DNA from: Hofstenia miamia
Taxonomy: Eukaryota > Xenacoelomorpha > Acoela > Hofsteniidae
Assembly: GCA_900660155.1 (NCBI GenBank)
Contig: CABFPE010000408.1
Location: 431,698-495,697 of the forward strand
Direction of reading: 5' to 3'
Length of the DNA: 64,000 nt
Under the pieces are notes generated by a model that ran no database searches, was not told the DNA's origin, and saw only the letters and a program-made list of their open reading frames with translations. Of the stretch, positions 48,749-61,325 are shown in pieces. The stretch's first letter is position 1; every line of letters starts with the position of its first letter. A program made the position numbers and the translations under genes.

Positions 48749-50904
48749 CTACAAAAATACAAATTCGGAAAGAATGAAGAGGTGAATGTGGGTGACGACT
48801 CCTGACTGAACTAAAATATTAATGGAATTTAAAACTTGTTCACTACACTGACATTTCTTCATTCATCACGTTAAAATAAACGTTTGCGTTTCCTTTGGAG
48901 CGAAATGAGATGTGCTGGCTACTGGGAGATAAAAGATTGTTTGAATTATTCATAGTGAAAAAATAGGGAGCTTTGCCATTTGAATTCCATAGTTTGCATT
49001 TCTATACTTAATTCAAAATAACCAATATTAACCATCATATCTATTCAGAAATCACGAAAATTAAATCAAGTTAAATACTGAAGATTGGATGAGCCCACAT
49101 TGGTCTTCGAAAACGTTTCGCATATGTCTCGTATTTGGCTCACATCCCAACTAGTAATGCAAGCAGGTTTTGATCGAAATGCTTTAAATAGTATTTCCCA
49201 ATATTACTTGTACTTGCACGTCTACATAAATTTACTAATGAATACTTTGTAATAATAACACGAAGCATTAACAATGAATAATTAACGAATAAATAGTTCT
49301 AAAACAAACTGGAAACTAGCCTGTTACAGTAATTTCGGGTGAGGAATTTGTTCGCTCTTCCATGAATTTTTCACCAAAAGTACAAAATGGCATTCATTTT
49401 AAGCAGACTGTTATAGGTTTAAGTGACAGAATCTTTTACATTAAGAGTATTTATGCATAAAAATAGATATCTGACAAAGCTGTAGCCATATTGTCCACAT
49501 CTTTTCGAAGTGCAAATTTTAATTCAGGGAAAAATTAGTCTTCTTCCCAGAGATGGACATAATCTTAAGAAGCTAAGGCAAAGCCCGGCCCACTCAAATC
49601 TATATCAATTCGGACCATTTCAGGTCCATTTTATGATTCTTAATATCTTAATATTTCGGTATACTAGACCAATGTTGGATATGTTAGAAACTTATAATAA
49701 AATTACTTACAAAACTGAAATTGAACTATTTAAATTGAGTTTTAAATTAGTGTAAGATGCTATAAAATGTAAAATTTAAAAATGTTAATTATATTTTTCA
49801 ACACATTCCTTATATATTATATAGCATTTACTGTATTTGGGTTGATTTGTGTGCACTGTTGTATAATAGTCAGTTTTTTAAATTTTGATCTATTTTTGCA
49901 TTCCTCGGCACATGCCCACCCGGTAGATGTCTGTCTTTGTAGCTCAGTCCAGAGTTACAAGCGGCTTCATTCATTCGACTAAAATTTTAATGAGCTTTTC
50001 ATATACTATATTTTAAAGCTTCAAATAATATTGATTTTGTGCCTTTATAGTAACAAGTTTCAACTGCGTCTTACTAAAATCAAAGTGACCGAATACAATG
50101 AATGTACCCTTCCCGGGGATTTTCTTTAAATTTAGTATTTTTGTACCATTCATGAACTCTATATTACACCATTGCCAAATTTGCATTTTTCTGCATGGTT
50201 GGTAGCCAAGCTTGATAGGGTCTGTCTGTCCAATTTTTTAATTGTTTCTTAAATTTGACTTTTTAAAACTTATTTTTTAGAGCACAATGTGTCTGCATAT
50301 AATTAGAACATTAATTCCCGATTATCTACAGAACAAATAAGTTTTTAATAAATCTTAATAATAAAAACCTAAATGACAGTATTAAATCGTGTAGTAAAAA
50401 ATCATATAATTTGTGAAATTAACTTCCTCAAACACTAGGCTTGCAAGATCAAAAATAAATGTAAAAAATATTGTGTGTCTTTGCCCGGCCGCAAGTCGTG
50501 CTCCAAAGCACAACTCCAATGTCTTCGGCTCCATTCTAGTCTTTCAGAAGTAATTTTTTATCTATTTAAAATAACAACGCACTCCAGTGACAATAAATCA
50601 TATTCATTGCAAATGTATTTGTTGATTTTTGAAGTTTTAATTCTACAAAATATCTGGAACATTTTGACATTGTTTTTTACACGTTCTTATTAGAACTGTT
50701 CAGTTACAGGCATTTCGTTACTTTAACTAATGGTCTCTTTTTATTGATAAAATCGTAAAAAACAAATTACTCAAAATATAAAATTGTCAAAAGAATAAAA
50801 ACTTTTCAGTGAGACAAAATCTAAGTATTGAATGAACAAAAACTAAATAAACTAATTGGATTAAATTAAAAAGTGGTGATGAACTTGCTGCAATTCTAGA
50901 ATGT
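48749..50904. other. AT-rich intergenic DNA
   Basis: No gene recognised. A GTAGCTCAGTCCAGAG sequence at 49937 resembles a tRNA A box but has no convincing B box. GC-rich patches near 50484-50530 are unexplained. Confidence 0.4.
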
Positions 50905-51183
50905 GCGGTACCGTACTGTCCCGGTCTCGTTCGCGGTGCGAAAAACCGAACCGAACCATACCGTTTCAAGCCGAAAATGCACAAAAATCAAAGTTTATCC
51001 CCTTGCTCTTCCCGCTGGCCATGATCATAATTAATTGAGAAAATTTTGTAAATTTCTACACAACATTGACGTACTTTATATATAAATACAACGTCATTTT
51101 AGAAATTTCGAACCGTTTGCAAATAAAATATTACAAAACGAAATCAAACAAAACCGAGCCGAGCCCACCGAAACGGTTTATAA
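50905..51183. mobile_element. Probable MITE with iterated CGAAC/CGAGC motifs
   Basis: AT-rich centre between two GC-rich edges. The left edge has GCGGTACCGTACTGTCCCGG and AACCGAACCGAACC; the right edge has AACCGAGCCGAGCCCACCG. The edges share the 5-bp iteration seen in the element at 60404-60748. Exact ends and target duplications were not found. Confidence 0.35.
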
Positions 51184-51707
51184 ATGGAGCTAATTTCAAC
51201 TCTTACTCAGTATATTTGTTTCCACTTTGTACTAAATATACAACTACATGTACAACTTCGGTAAGCCCTACGCTTCTGTCTAAGATTGTTTATCATTTTC
51301 AAGAAGAGGTTATTTATTTGAAAACAAGATTACATGTGTTTAAAGATTATAACAATAACGCCATCTATTAGTAAAAAACAGTTTTTCTGTTATATCATTT
51401 CATCATTTGCAATTCACAATCAGGTTAGTGCCGTCGCTTTATATTTATTTCCCAATACGGGGTTTATGTAATGTGTTGGTATTTAACTGTATAGCCTAAT
51501 TTAACGACGTGTCGATGACTATTAATATATAATTGTTAAAGACGTGCATTGTTCGCTAAAGGGATCTCTATTTCTCATTTAAATTACCATTTGTTCATCA
51601 ATTTATTAATTTGGTCAAATAATTTATTGCAGGATCCATTGAGTCCCATTTGATTTACTAGTCTGACATATAGTATAGGACTGCGAACTGGTCCTAACTG
51701 TTTCAGT

Positions 51708-52836
51708 CAGGGGTGTAAAATATGGTGTGGCAATAATATTATGGACATGGTAGGTTTAAATCCCATTATTGATATGCTGATAATGCTCGCAATAAATTAT
51801 CGCAATAATGGTCTTTATGGAAAATAGGTTGGATTATGGCAAATTAACAAAAAACATCAAAATTCGAATTGTTACAGAACATAAGCGCCAAATTCTCAGC
51901 ATTGCTCGGATAATACTGAATAGGGGCCTAGCTCTACCGTGAGTTTGGAACCCCCTACCGGTCGGCGGGAGCTTGTAATTACTAGTCAGCAGGCTGCTTG
52001 AAAAATTCCAAAAAAGTCGAAAATTTTAGCAAAGTGTCATTTTTTCTGGTAAGAAGAGAATGTTTTATTTAGTCTGATAGAAAATCCTAAGTAATTGCAA
52101 TTAAATAATAATTACATTTATCTCTCGGCAATCTCTCATTATATTTGCTTGTGAGGTTTTGTTTTTTTGCAAACAAGCAAACTTGTAGAAGGAACTTTTC
52201 AGAAAATGGATAATCATGTGATGTAAACAATAAAAGCAAATTTATTTACATGATTGATGAATGGTTAGTACTAACTTGTTAAGAAATAACTAATTTTACT
52301 ATTAAGATTGACATAAAAATTGATTAGTATCAATTTTAATACAGCAAGGATATTTAGGGCGCCGTTGAATTTAAAATTGACTAAAAGGTCATTCTAAGGA
52401 ATGGCAAATAAATACAAAAATAAAAAAATAGAAGACAGGTCATATAATAATAACGCCGTTTAGTTTTATCAAAAGTTAAGAAAAGCTGGTATCAATCATT
52501 TGCATAAGCAAACGATGACATAATGACTGCAATCAATTCAATTTTTGTGTGAAGACCAGATTTCTTCCACTCATAAGCAACGTTGTGAGTGAGCAATGAG
52601 TGGCTGCTGATCAATAGTGTATATTTTGGCGCAATATTTTACAGAAGTAGAACGGCATTTTTAATGCGTTTTTACGGTTAAAATACACGTTATGGGAATG
52701 CCATTACCGGACAATTATTGTAATGTATGGAACCACCTTTCATAAATAATGGCCCTTTTTAAATCTTGTACATTCTATTAGAGCATGTTATGGTATAGCA
52801 ATTATTGCCCTTAACCCATTATTTTTTACACCCCTG
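51708..52836. mobile_element. Non-autonomous hAT element (1129 bp)
   Basis: Ends CAGGGGTGTAAAA and TTTTACACCCCTG are perfect inverted repeats of 13 bp. The 8-bp flanks gtttcagt (51700-51707) and gcttcagc (52837-52844) match at 6 of 8. GGCAATAAT and ATTATTGCC arms recur inside both ends. No transposase coding is recognised. A GC-rich patch at 51907-51980 may be a further insertion. Confidence 0.8.
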
Positions 52837-53882
52837 GCTTCAGCGGATATGGTAAGACAACGGAATGTGACTGTAAATGAAGAATTTAGAACCGAAATTC
52901 ACAGAATTTAACACGAATTCTTAACTTTTTAATTATTTACATTGTTTTTATGAATTTTCCTCTATAATTTTACACATTTTGTTGCGCATTTCTTAGTTTT
53001 TTACGCTTCTGTTTACGACTCCTTGTCATTGTCTAAGTTCGCAATTATGCTGAATATGTTAAGAAAGACCAATATATCAGGATATACATGTATTTGTAAA
53101 CAACATAACACCTCTCACAAGAACTGATATGCTATCAAGTCAATATTTTGTTGGACGTATGGTTGAAATGAGGGGTGGGGACAACTTTGCTTCGATTAAA
53201 TCAATGAAAATACTGCCATTAACATTTTGTGGAATGATTATGTTAATGCTGCAGAAGAGTAATTTTCAGACAGTCACTATCCAAGATAATTTGAATGGAA
53301 CTATATATTATATAGTAGCATTGTGAATTTTCATGTAATCTTTTCATCAGAAATTTAGTTTTCCTCCTATTCATCTGTGCAGGGCATCCGAAAAAAACTA
53401 TCTCAATACATATAGATGATGTAAAATATAGTGATAATATCGAATTTAAGGTGAAAAATTTAGTTTATCCTGAAGGTTTTGCATAAATGTATTCCACAAA
53501 AATATTCAAAAATATTACTACTTAAATTTTGCTAAAATCCCATTACATTGCTTGAATTTACATCAAAATTAGTGATGTAATAGGATTTTCACAAATTTAC
53601 ACTCTTAATAATTCAAAATCTAGTGAATGAATTCTTACACAAAAATTAGAATAAACTAAATTTTTGACACTGATTTTTTTCACTACAATTTACATAGCAT
53701 GTATATTTATGCAGATAGTTTTTAGGGTGTCCCTTCACAAAGGAATAGAATTTATGATTACAAAATTACATGAAAACTTGAATTCACAATACCAAACTTG
53801 AGCCTAGTGCTAAAAATCAATGATATTGTTAATCATTGCAGAAATAAATTGTGAAGATGAGTGTTGCAATATTTATGAGCGG

Positions 53883-53935
<53 letters not shown>

Positions 53936-54271
53936 AAATATAATGTGTGTATAATATCGAAGTAATTGTAGCCTTTGCACTTCTTATAAAAATGTGTATT
54001 ACATTAGATTCTGACGCAATATTTTAACGATTATGCTATGACTAAGTGTGTAGGCTGATCGTTGAACGCTATGAATAATTGAAGTTTGTGGTTACTTTAG
54101 CGGTCGGCTAAACTTTGTTTTCAATAAGAAGAGTTTTGAAGGATTTTTGACGCGTAATTTCACCAGAAAATCGCGCTGGTACTAAATATCTATATCCAAA
54201 CACAGTGCTTTGTATTTTAATCTGAAAGCCACCCAAAATAAGAAATTGGAAAGCAAACGGCATAATCTTGG
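52837..54271. other. AT-rich intergenic DNA
   Basis: Contains a TA microsatellite at 53888-53928. The plus-strand frame at 53129-53326 has no recognised domain. Confidence 0.4.
53888..53928. repeat. TA dinucleotide microsatellite
   Basis: Pure AT/TA run of about 40 bp. Confidence 0.95.
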
Positions 54272-54960
54272 TAGTGGAGGATTTAGGAAGCTGCCCTTCC
54301 CTTTCATTGGAATTGATTAGTTTTATCAAATCGAAATTCTGAATTTCATATTAATATTTGACTTAAATAAATTTAAAATGTATTTACTATTGGGCTAAAT
54401 GCATTGGAACATATTTTTACTGTATCAAATACATTTATCCTTTTTTCAATTCTAATGAATATAGATGTCTACATGCAACCCGCAAGTCATTTTTAGGTGA
54501 ATAAAAATTTTTTCTAGATCGTTATAAAAAATCTTTAATTCCTTAAACCAGGTTAATTTTTTTATTAATATCTGGAAAATAATGATGTTATTGTGAAATC
54601 TACTTCCATTTGAAATGAATTATATCAGATATAAAATGTTCCTATAACTGATATGGTAACTATTGCTTTCAAAATAGTTGAGTGGTAGTAAATAACAAAC
54701 CATAGTCCTATATATAATAATATAGTATATTATTACACATGGGATGGGAGATTAATGCAGATTCTAGCACATTACTTCGGATAATCGAATGCTTGGAAAA
54801 TCATATCCTTGTTCTCTTTCAATTAAATAATTAAATTTCCTCAAAGAAATTGATTTGAAATATAATATTTTTTCAACAAAAACAGGTCTCTAAAATATCA
54901 CATCTCGCACGTGCTAAAAATTTTTGCCCTTCCTTTAAATAGTTTCTTGCGGCGCCCTTG
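54272..54960. mobile_element. Possible degraded hAT-like element
   Basis: Left edge TAGTGGAGGATTTAGGAAGC then TGCCCTTCC, right edge TGCCCTTCC then GCGGCGCCCTTG. Both resemble the CAGTGGCGGATTTAGG...GGCGCC-TTG ends of a common hAT MITE type. The inverted repeat is weak, and flanking 8-mers do not match. Confidence 0.35.
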
Positions 54961-55582
54961 TGCAAAAACTTTTGTTAGAACAATATTCGCTCAGGAATGT
55001 GCTTCTTGTCACATTAGCAGCGACAGCTCTTCATTGTACGATGTACTTAAATGATGGAACATCATAGTGACACTCAATCTACCCAAATGTTTAACGAACA
55101 CTTTTTTTTATCTATATTCTTATGTCCCGCTGAAATTATTGATCATTTTTAAATATTTGTTGAATTTCATAAGTGTAAGTGTTAATAAAATATTAGGCCT
55201 AACCGAACACGGCCTGAAATATAACTTCGATTACCTTTTGGATCTCTCTCCACTCAAATGATGGTTAACATTAATTAAATTTTTGTTCCCGAACCCGACA
55301 TGATATTTTTACTGTACATTAGTCATCGCGTTAATAAAGAATTTGGAGAATTCTGCTCTACCATTGTTGCCTTCATTAATATATAATCTTGCTATATCAG
55401 TAAAGAACAAAACCCCAATATTGTGGATTCATTTTTAATTCCCATTACAAAGAAATCCTTTATTAATATTAATATATGTCGATGCGGTCAAATTTTTTTT
55501 GCCTAGTAGTTAAATATTCCGCACTGATCATTCTTTGATTGGAGTAAGTCAGCATCCCGTGCTTATTCTAGTAGTTTGCAAT

Positions 55583-56162
55583 TAGTGCCCTGAAAGTCGG
55601 GATATTTTTTCCGGGTCAAGCCAAGTCGGGTCCTAAATCCAGTCGGGTCGGATTAGAATCTCGGATCTTATATAGTCACATAGACCTATCAATATCAAAA
55701 ATTTGAATTCACCATTAAATAGAACAGATAGGGTTGGGGTTGCTTAAAAACTAGTAATACATGTAGTGTAATACATAGATATATTACTAAGCAATTAATG
55801 CTTAAATTAACGAAAAGTAGTCCTGTTAATACAACTTTTAAAAATGACTAGAAAGTAAAACTTTAATGTTAAAAATAATTTAATCTTAATACTACTAACA
55901 TAATAGGTCTAGGACTTTGATGCTAATTACTATCATTCGCTATACATTTACACAATATATACCTCACCTCCAATAGGCCAGAAACAGTTTTTGAAAAACG
56001 TTTTTCAATCATAAAAGTATGTATATTTTTTTTCAGTTAGTCGAAAATGAAGTGTACGATTCAGTACCAACATGAGTCGACTCTGCCCGACTCAAAAGCA
56101 TTTAATACATAAATTTTTAGTACTCGACCCGACTAGAATTTTTGAATATTCGCTGGACCCTA
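55583..56162. mobile_element. Possible MITE with iterated GTCGGGTCGG motifs
   Basis: GC-rich edges carry CCGGGTCAAGCCAAGTCGGG and GTCGGGTCGG on the left, and GCCCGACT and CGACCCGACT on the right, around an AT-rich centre. Edge motifs are inverted relative to each other. Precise termini are uncertain. Confidence 0.35.
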
Positions 56163-57280
56163 TTTAGGTTTTCTTGCTGTTGCTTAACTTTCTTGCTTAC
56201 GAATTCTGATATTACATGCAGATTGGCAAACGAGAACAAATGAGTGTTTATTTGACTTGGGGTCTTAGAAATATTTGAATTCAGATTTCATCCTCTTTCA
56301 GTTTTTCTGAAAGTTTACATCTATATGAATATAATAGTATTTTTGTAAGAGATATCCGATATAGCTGATTAAAACCTATTTATATTACTGATATTTTTTC
56401 TTGCAAATAGTAATCTTTTGTCATTCACTGCTACGGATAGTAGAAAATTTTAATTTTTTTAATAAAATACAGGGGTTTTCAGATGTTTGTCAACGATGAG
56501 CGGTTAACAATTGCCTAAAATCCATTAGAAATGTCGTTTCTTAACCGTTAATTTTATTGTAACATCTGTATAGTAAATGGAAATCCTCGTCGTATAACTT
56601 CGCGATGTGTATTGCAAATGTTATGCTTTGGATAATATAATTTAAGCTACAATTATCTGCATAAAGAATAATTTATTTGCTTTCTATAAACTCATCTGTA
56701 CACATCAACTGCGTCAAATTTGAAGCGCACTCTACATTCTGTTTTCTAATTGTTTCTTATTCGAAAAATTGACATTCAGAATATAGCTATGCTTTTGCTT
56801 TAGTGATTTAGTGGTTATAGTAGAATTTTAATGAAACAAATCTTCCGAACAAGTTCAAGATTAGATATAAATCCCAAAAGTTCGTTATAATAGTGAGGTA
56901 TAGGCATGGAGCTCATTCAGTATGAGGATGCGAGATTGTTGAATTCATTAAACAGATCGATCATCGACTGGATGATATGAATTATAAAGGCGATTTTTAA
57001 TGTTTAATATATATTTCGCATTAGTGTAAAAATATTTCAAAATATGTAATTTTCACATCTTTCGCACAGCATTGTGATGCATTGCAACATATTCTGATTA
57101 ATAGAAAGCTAGTCTAGAGAAAAATAATAATTTGTTAGGATATGCTTCAACCACGTTGTATAAGGATTGGTGTAAAGGAAATGAGAGTAAGTTCCATAGC
57201 TTTGTTCAGACGTGAGTAAGGTTCCCGAACTGAGTAGTCTAGATTTTCCTGAGCAGAAAATAATTTTCTTTTGCTTAGAA

Positions 57281-57438
57281 CAGTTGTTCTCAACTGGGGT
57301 CCACATGGACTCGTAGAGTCAATGTTACTTTACTGGGGGTCCACAAACACAAATAGTTAATAGCTGAACAACATCAACCACGGGGATCTCATTGAATGAA
57401 TTTTCATTTTTATTTAATTAAAAAATTGAGGAACACTG
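57281..57438. mobile_element. Short hAT MITE, Charlie-like ends (158 bp)
   Basis: Left CAGTTGTTCTCAACTGGGGT and right TTGAGGAACACTG match the CAGTGGTTCTCAA type of hAT (Charlie) terminal repeat with some mismatches. No clear target duplication. No coding. Confidence 0.5.
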
Positions 57439-59055
57439 GTAATGCCTCAGTTACACTTGGCGGGTTTTACAAGCTTGCCAAATGTAACTAAACCAGAGGG
57501 CATAGCAAATAGATGCTATTTATCAAAAGACTTGGCATAATTAACTGATTTTTTATACACGTTTATTTGCGTTTGAGTTGATTAATTGTATTTTGTTTGT
57601 TTTTTTAAATTCAACGTTGGCTTATTCTTAAAGACCTGCACAAACGTATTTCGTAGAAGTCTGATGGAACATTTACTGAAACTTTCTGAAATTTATATAG
57701 ATTATTCTCAAAAATCTGTTATATATCTTTTGCATACATTTAAATGTACAACACTGGCTATCTTTAATTAAAGCCAGTGTATTTTATCATTTTCTATCTC
57801 GAAACTATGTAGAAACAATATTGTAACTGTGAGAATATTGCGTTTGCGTTTTAAGATATTCATTAAATTTCCAGTCTGAGAGCTCGTCAATCCCTCTTGT
57901 TTTACTTGTAGATTATAGTGCTTTTATCGAGATTAAATGGAATTTTGTATACACATCAGCAGTAATTGCTATAATTGCATTTTGATTAAACCATCCATTA
58001 AAAATTCATCTGTTTCACCTAAATCTAGACATAAACTGTAAATTCAGCCTATATTTTTATACAGTTTTATAAGGTTTCATCCTTTTACATTGTCAATGAC
58101 GCGCAAAAATATTTTGAAACATTTGTCAGTATCAAATAACTTTTTTTGGTGTTTCCAGACAAACGTTCCTTATCTGCGGGGAATTGATGCTTAGTTTTGC
58201 TGAGGTAGTTATTTCCACAAAAATAGAGAATTCGAATGCATTTGAGTCATAGCACATGCAATTCAGACATTTGGAATGAACATTTCATGAATGCTGAAAA
58301 TTTCTGTAGTAATAAATGACACGTATTGTTTACATTTGTAATGATTGAATGCGGATGCATCGCTTTCTTTAATACTTGCCAAATACGACATTTTTCTCCT
58401 ACTTGAATATTTTATAAGCGTCATACGAAATTACATTATATTTAAATAACTTTCATTACAAGAAATTTAAACAGTGCATGTGACGTCAGCAAATAACTAG
58501 TGAAAGTGGGGCGTAGATTATGCACTATGCTTAACTGTAAGTGAATGAGGTTTTTTACAAATTTATATACCCAAAATTAATATATTATCTAGCTCATCAT
58601 CAATTGTTTAAACGCTATTAGTTTACTATACAATGCAAAAAAAATTTGTTCTTAGCCATAGTTGTTCACGTGTCAAAATTTTGCAAAGAAATTTTATCCC
58701 ATATGTCAATTTATAACGGGAAAAATGAAGTAGATGCAATTGAATATAATTTCATGAAAATGCCAACACGCGAATGTTCAAATACATCATTAATTCTAAT
58801 TGGTTAATGCTACTACTATAAAATAATGTGAAGATCGTATCTATATCATTTGAATTTCTCATGTCAATTTTGCATTTAATGAATTTAAGAGGTAAGTTAA
58901 GTCGTGCGAACAAAGGAAATACCTTAAATTATATAATATTGAAGAGGATCAAGACAAATTTTTTCTGGCAATGTGTGTAATAGACGCATTTAAATTATAT
59001 TTTTCAAAATATATATTAAATTTGATATAGATTATATATATATATATATATATAA
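57439..59055. other. AT-rich intergenic DNA
   Basis: No gene recognised. It holds the first copy of a 48-bp direct repeat (58406-58453). Confidence 0.45.
58406..58453. repeat. 48-bp dispersed direct repeat, copy 1
   Basis: Exact match to 59056-59103 (AATATTTTATAAGCGTCATA and onward to AAATAACTTT), 650 bp apart in the same orientation. Confidence 0.9.
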
Positions 59056-59103
59056 AATATTTTATAAGCGTCATACGAAATTACATTATATTTAAATAAC
59101 TTT
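59056..59103. repeat. 48-bp dispersed direct repeat, copy 2
   Basis: Second copy of 58406-58453. It sits directly after a short TA run. Confidence 0.9.
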
Positions 59104-59146
59104 AGGACATAATTATTGTATAATAGCAGGCATGATCTGGGATGCA

Positions 59147-59185
59147 GGCGCGGTTTTAGGGAGGTGGGAGAATGGCCGCACCCCG
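59147..59185. mobile_element. Isolated hAT-like left end
   Basis: CAGGCGCGGTTTTAGGGAGG then GGGAGAATGGCCGCACCCCG is typical of hAT MITE starts. The partner end was not found. Confidence 0.35.
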
Positions 59186-59784
59186 TTTTTTAAAAACTAT
59201 CTAAGCACTATATGAAATTGCGGTTTTTTTCTGTGAATATTGTGATAAGATATAATTTTTTAGTGTTTTTTCAAAAGCAAGAAACCTTTTTTCAAACTTT
59301 TTTTCTCATAAATAAAGTCGTCGTAGAAAGACTAGCGTTCATGTATGTCAATATAAACCTTAAGGTTTTTGTGAAGAACCTCATAAATCATTGCACTTTT
59401 TGCAAAATATGATTAGTTTTTGTATAACTTGCGTTTTTAAGAAATTTTTTCATTCAGAGTTGCCGAGAATGTGTATCTAGATATGGAATATAATTTAGGT
59501 AAGCCACTAGAAATATTTTGTTTTAAATCGTTTTCTAATAAATCGTGGACATTTACAACCTGCAATTATAGAAATTTTGTGAATATCGGGAATTCCTCGC
59601 AGCTACATGTATCACTGAGTGTTTGCAAGTCTATGTAGTGTTATTATTTTCGTATCAATTGTAAATAGAATTGTGTGATGATAGTCTTACTCATCGCGCG
59701 TGGGACTTTTCTAGATAAACAGGTTAAGTATATATCGTGCATCATCTTTCCCCTATAAATTGATTTATGTTTAAGATAAATGTC

Positions 59785-60719
59785 AACAAAACCACAATTG
59801 TCTGCGGTATTTTAATACGGTTTTCTCAACAGAAATGTAGCCGTTGTTTCAACTACTCTTGTGTTTAGAGGTTGAATTTGACTCACAAAGGGATGATAAT
59901 AACTAAATATTCGTAGATATGGTGATGGAATCAGGACCAGACTTGTCAACGAATTAGCGTCTGACGAGCCGAGCCAAGCTTGAGCACAGTATTTGATAAA
60001 CAAAAAGCCCCAAACGAGCATATTTTAGGCAAAGCAAGTTTATAGTTCTGCTTGTTAATTTGATTATGGAGATTTTTCTTATTTTTTGCAGTCAGTATCA
60101 GTATGCCTTTCCTATAATCTTATTTAAGAAATGTTTATTAAATAATAGGAAGAACTATGTAAAAAAATACGGAGCAAAAACGAGCTTTATTCAAAGATTT
60201 TATGTGGCGAGCCGAGCCGAACTTACACAAAATTTAAACGAGCCGAGCCGAACAAAACCACAATTGTCTGCGGTATTTTAATACGGTTTTCTCAACAGAA
60301 ATGTAGCCGTTGTTTCAACTACTCTTGTGTTTAGAGGTTGAATTTGACTCACAAAGGGATGATAATAACTAAATATTCGTAGATATGGTGATGGAATCAG
60401 GACCAGACTTGTCAACGAATTAGCGTCTGACGAGCCGAGCCAAGCTTGAGCACAGTATTTGATAAACAAAAAGCCCCAAACGAGCATATTTTAGGCAAAG
60501 CAAGTTTATAGTTCTGCTTGTTAATTTGATTATGGAGATTTTTCTTATTTTTTGCAGTCAGTATCAGTATGCCTTTCCTATAATCTTATTTAAGAAATGT
60601 TTATTAAATAATAGGAAGAACTATGTAAAAAAATACGGAGCAAAAACGAGCTTTATTCAAAGATTTTATGTGGCGAGCCGAGCCGAACTTACACAAAATT
60701 TAAACGAGCCGAGCCGAAC
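59785..60719. repeat. Two-copy tandem duplication, 466-bp unit, including part of a MITE
   Basis: Copies at 59785-60250 and 60251-60719 are essentially identical and meet at a 3-bp aac overlap. The unit covers 153 bp of host flank and the first 316 bp of the hAT MITE listed next. The identity implies a recent event. Confidence 0.95.
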
Positions 60720-60748
60720 TTGGAAATGTCGGCTCGTTGACAAGTCTG
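60404..60748. mobile_element. hAT MITE with perfect target duplication (345 bp), GAGCC-iterated
   Basis: Perfect 15-bp inverted repeats CAGACTTGTCAACGA and TCGTTGACAAGTCTG. Perfect 8-bp target duplication atcaggac at 60396-60403 and 60749-60756. Several GAGCCGAGCC blocks lie near the ends. A partial second copy (59938-60253) exists because of the 466-bp tandem duplication. Confidence 0.9.
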
Positions 60749-61142
60749 ATCAGGACCCACATTAGGGATGGATGGGATGCGGAAAGTGAATTTAATATAC
60801 CGGATACCGAGTAATTTGACTGCCGGGCGGATACCCGTTATTTATTGTTCAATTATTACTAGGGCAACCAGAAATATTATTTTAAAATAACAAAATCTGA
60901 TCTTATTTTTATAATAAAATATGAAGGAATTTAGTTAAATATGCCTTCAAATATGACCATCCAGTTTTCAAAAGGATCCATTTAGGCAATATAAAAGGTT
61001 TTTCTGTTACTGAGGACAAGATACAAAAACTTACATAATAAGTCAAATTTTTAAAGCAACTGGTTCACTAAATTATAATAACAGCACATAAACTTCCATA
61101 TATTATTGTGATTAAGATTTCTGTCATATGCCTAGAGTTTTC

Positions 61143-61325
61143 TCAACCGATATAGAAACATTTCTCAACTACAGCCAATGTTACTTGACATTTTCCTTCC
61201 AGTATATCAGTGAAACCGCTATTTTTTAAACGTGACTTGATATAGGCGATTATTTCACAGGTAACATTTCCAAGATCAATGGTGGGAATAATAACATCTG
61301 GTGGAATTTCAACTCTGTCAAACAT
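61143..61325 (-). pseudogene. Unrecognised coding fragment, possibly hAT-related
   Basis: A 60-residue minus-strand frame with IPPDVIIPTIDLGNVTC and IIAYIKSRLKNSGFTDIL. The second part has the same spacing as IKDYISKRLEKSGIMEIV in the hAT relic at 25137-26200, so it may be a fragment of a related transposase. Alternatively it is a host exon: an acceptor GTTTGACAG sits at its start (61316-61315) and a weak donor GTAACA follows CAA at 61184. I do not recognise a host family. Confidence 0.35.

Noticed and set aside
49930-49985. tRNA-like sequence with GTAGCTCAGTCCAGAG
   Set aside because: A possible A box, but no GGTTCGANTCC B box and no cloverleaf could be drawn. At most a decayed SINE head.
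59812-60765. Duplicated 69- to 79-residue frames on both strands
   Set aside because: They repeat only because the 466-bp DNA segment is tandemly duplicated. No domain is recognisable, and part of the sequence is MITE.
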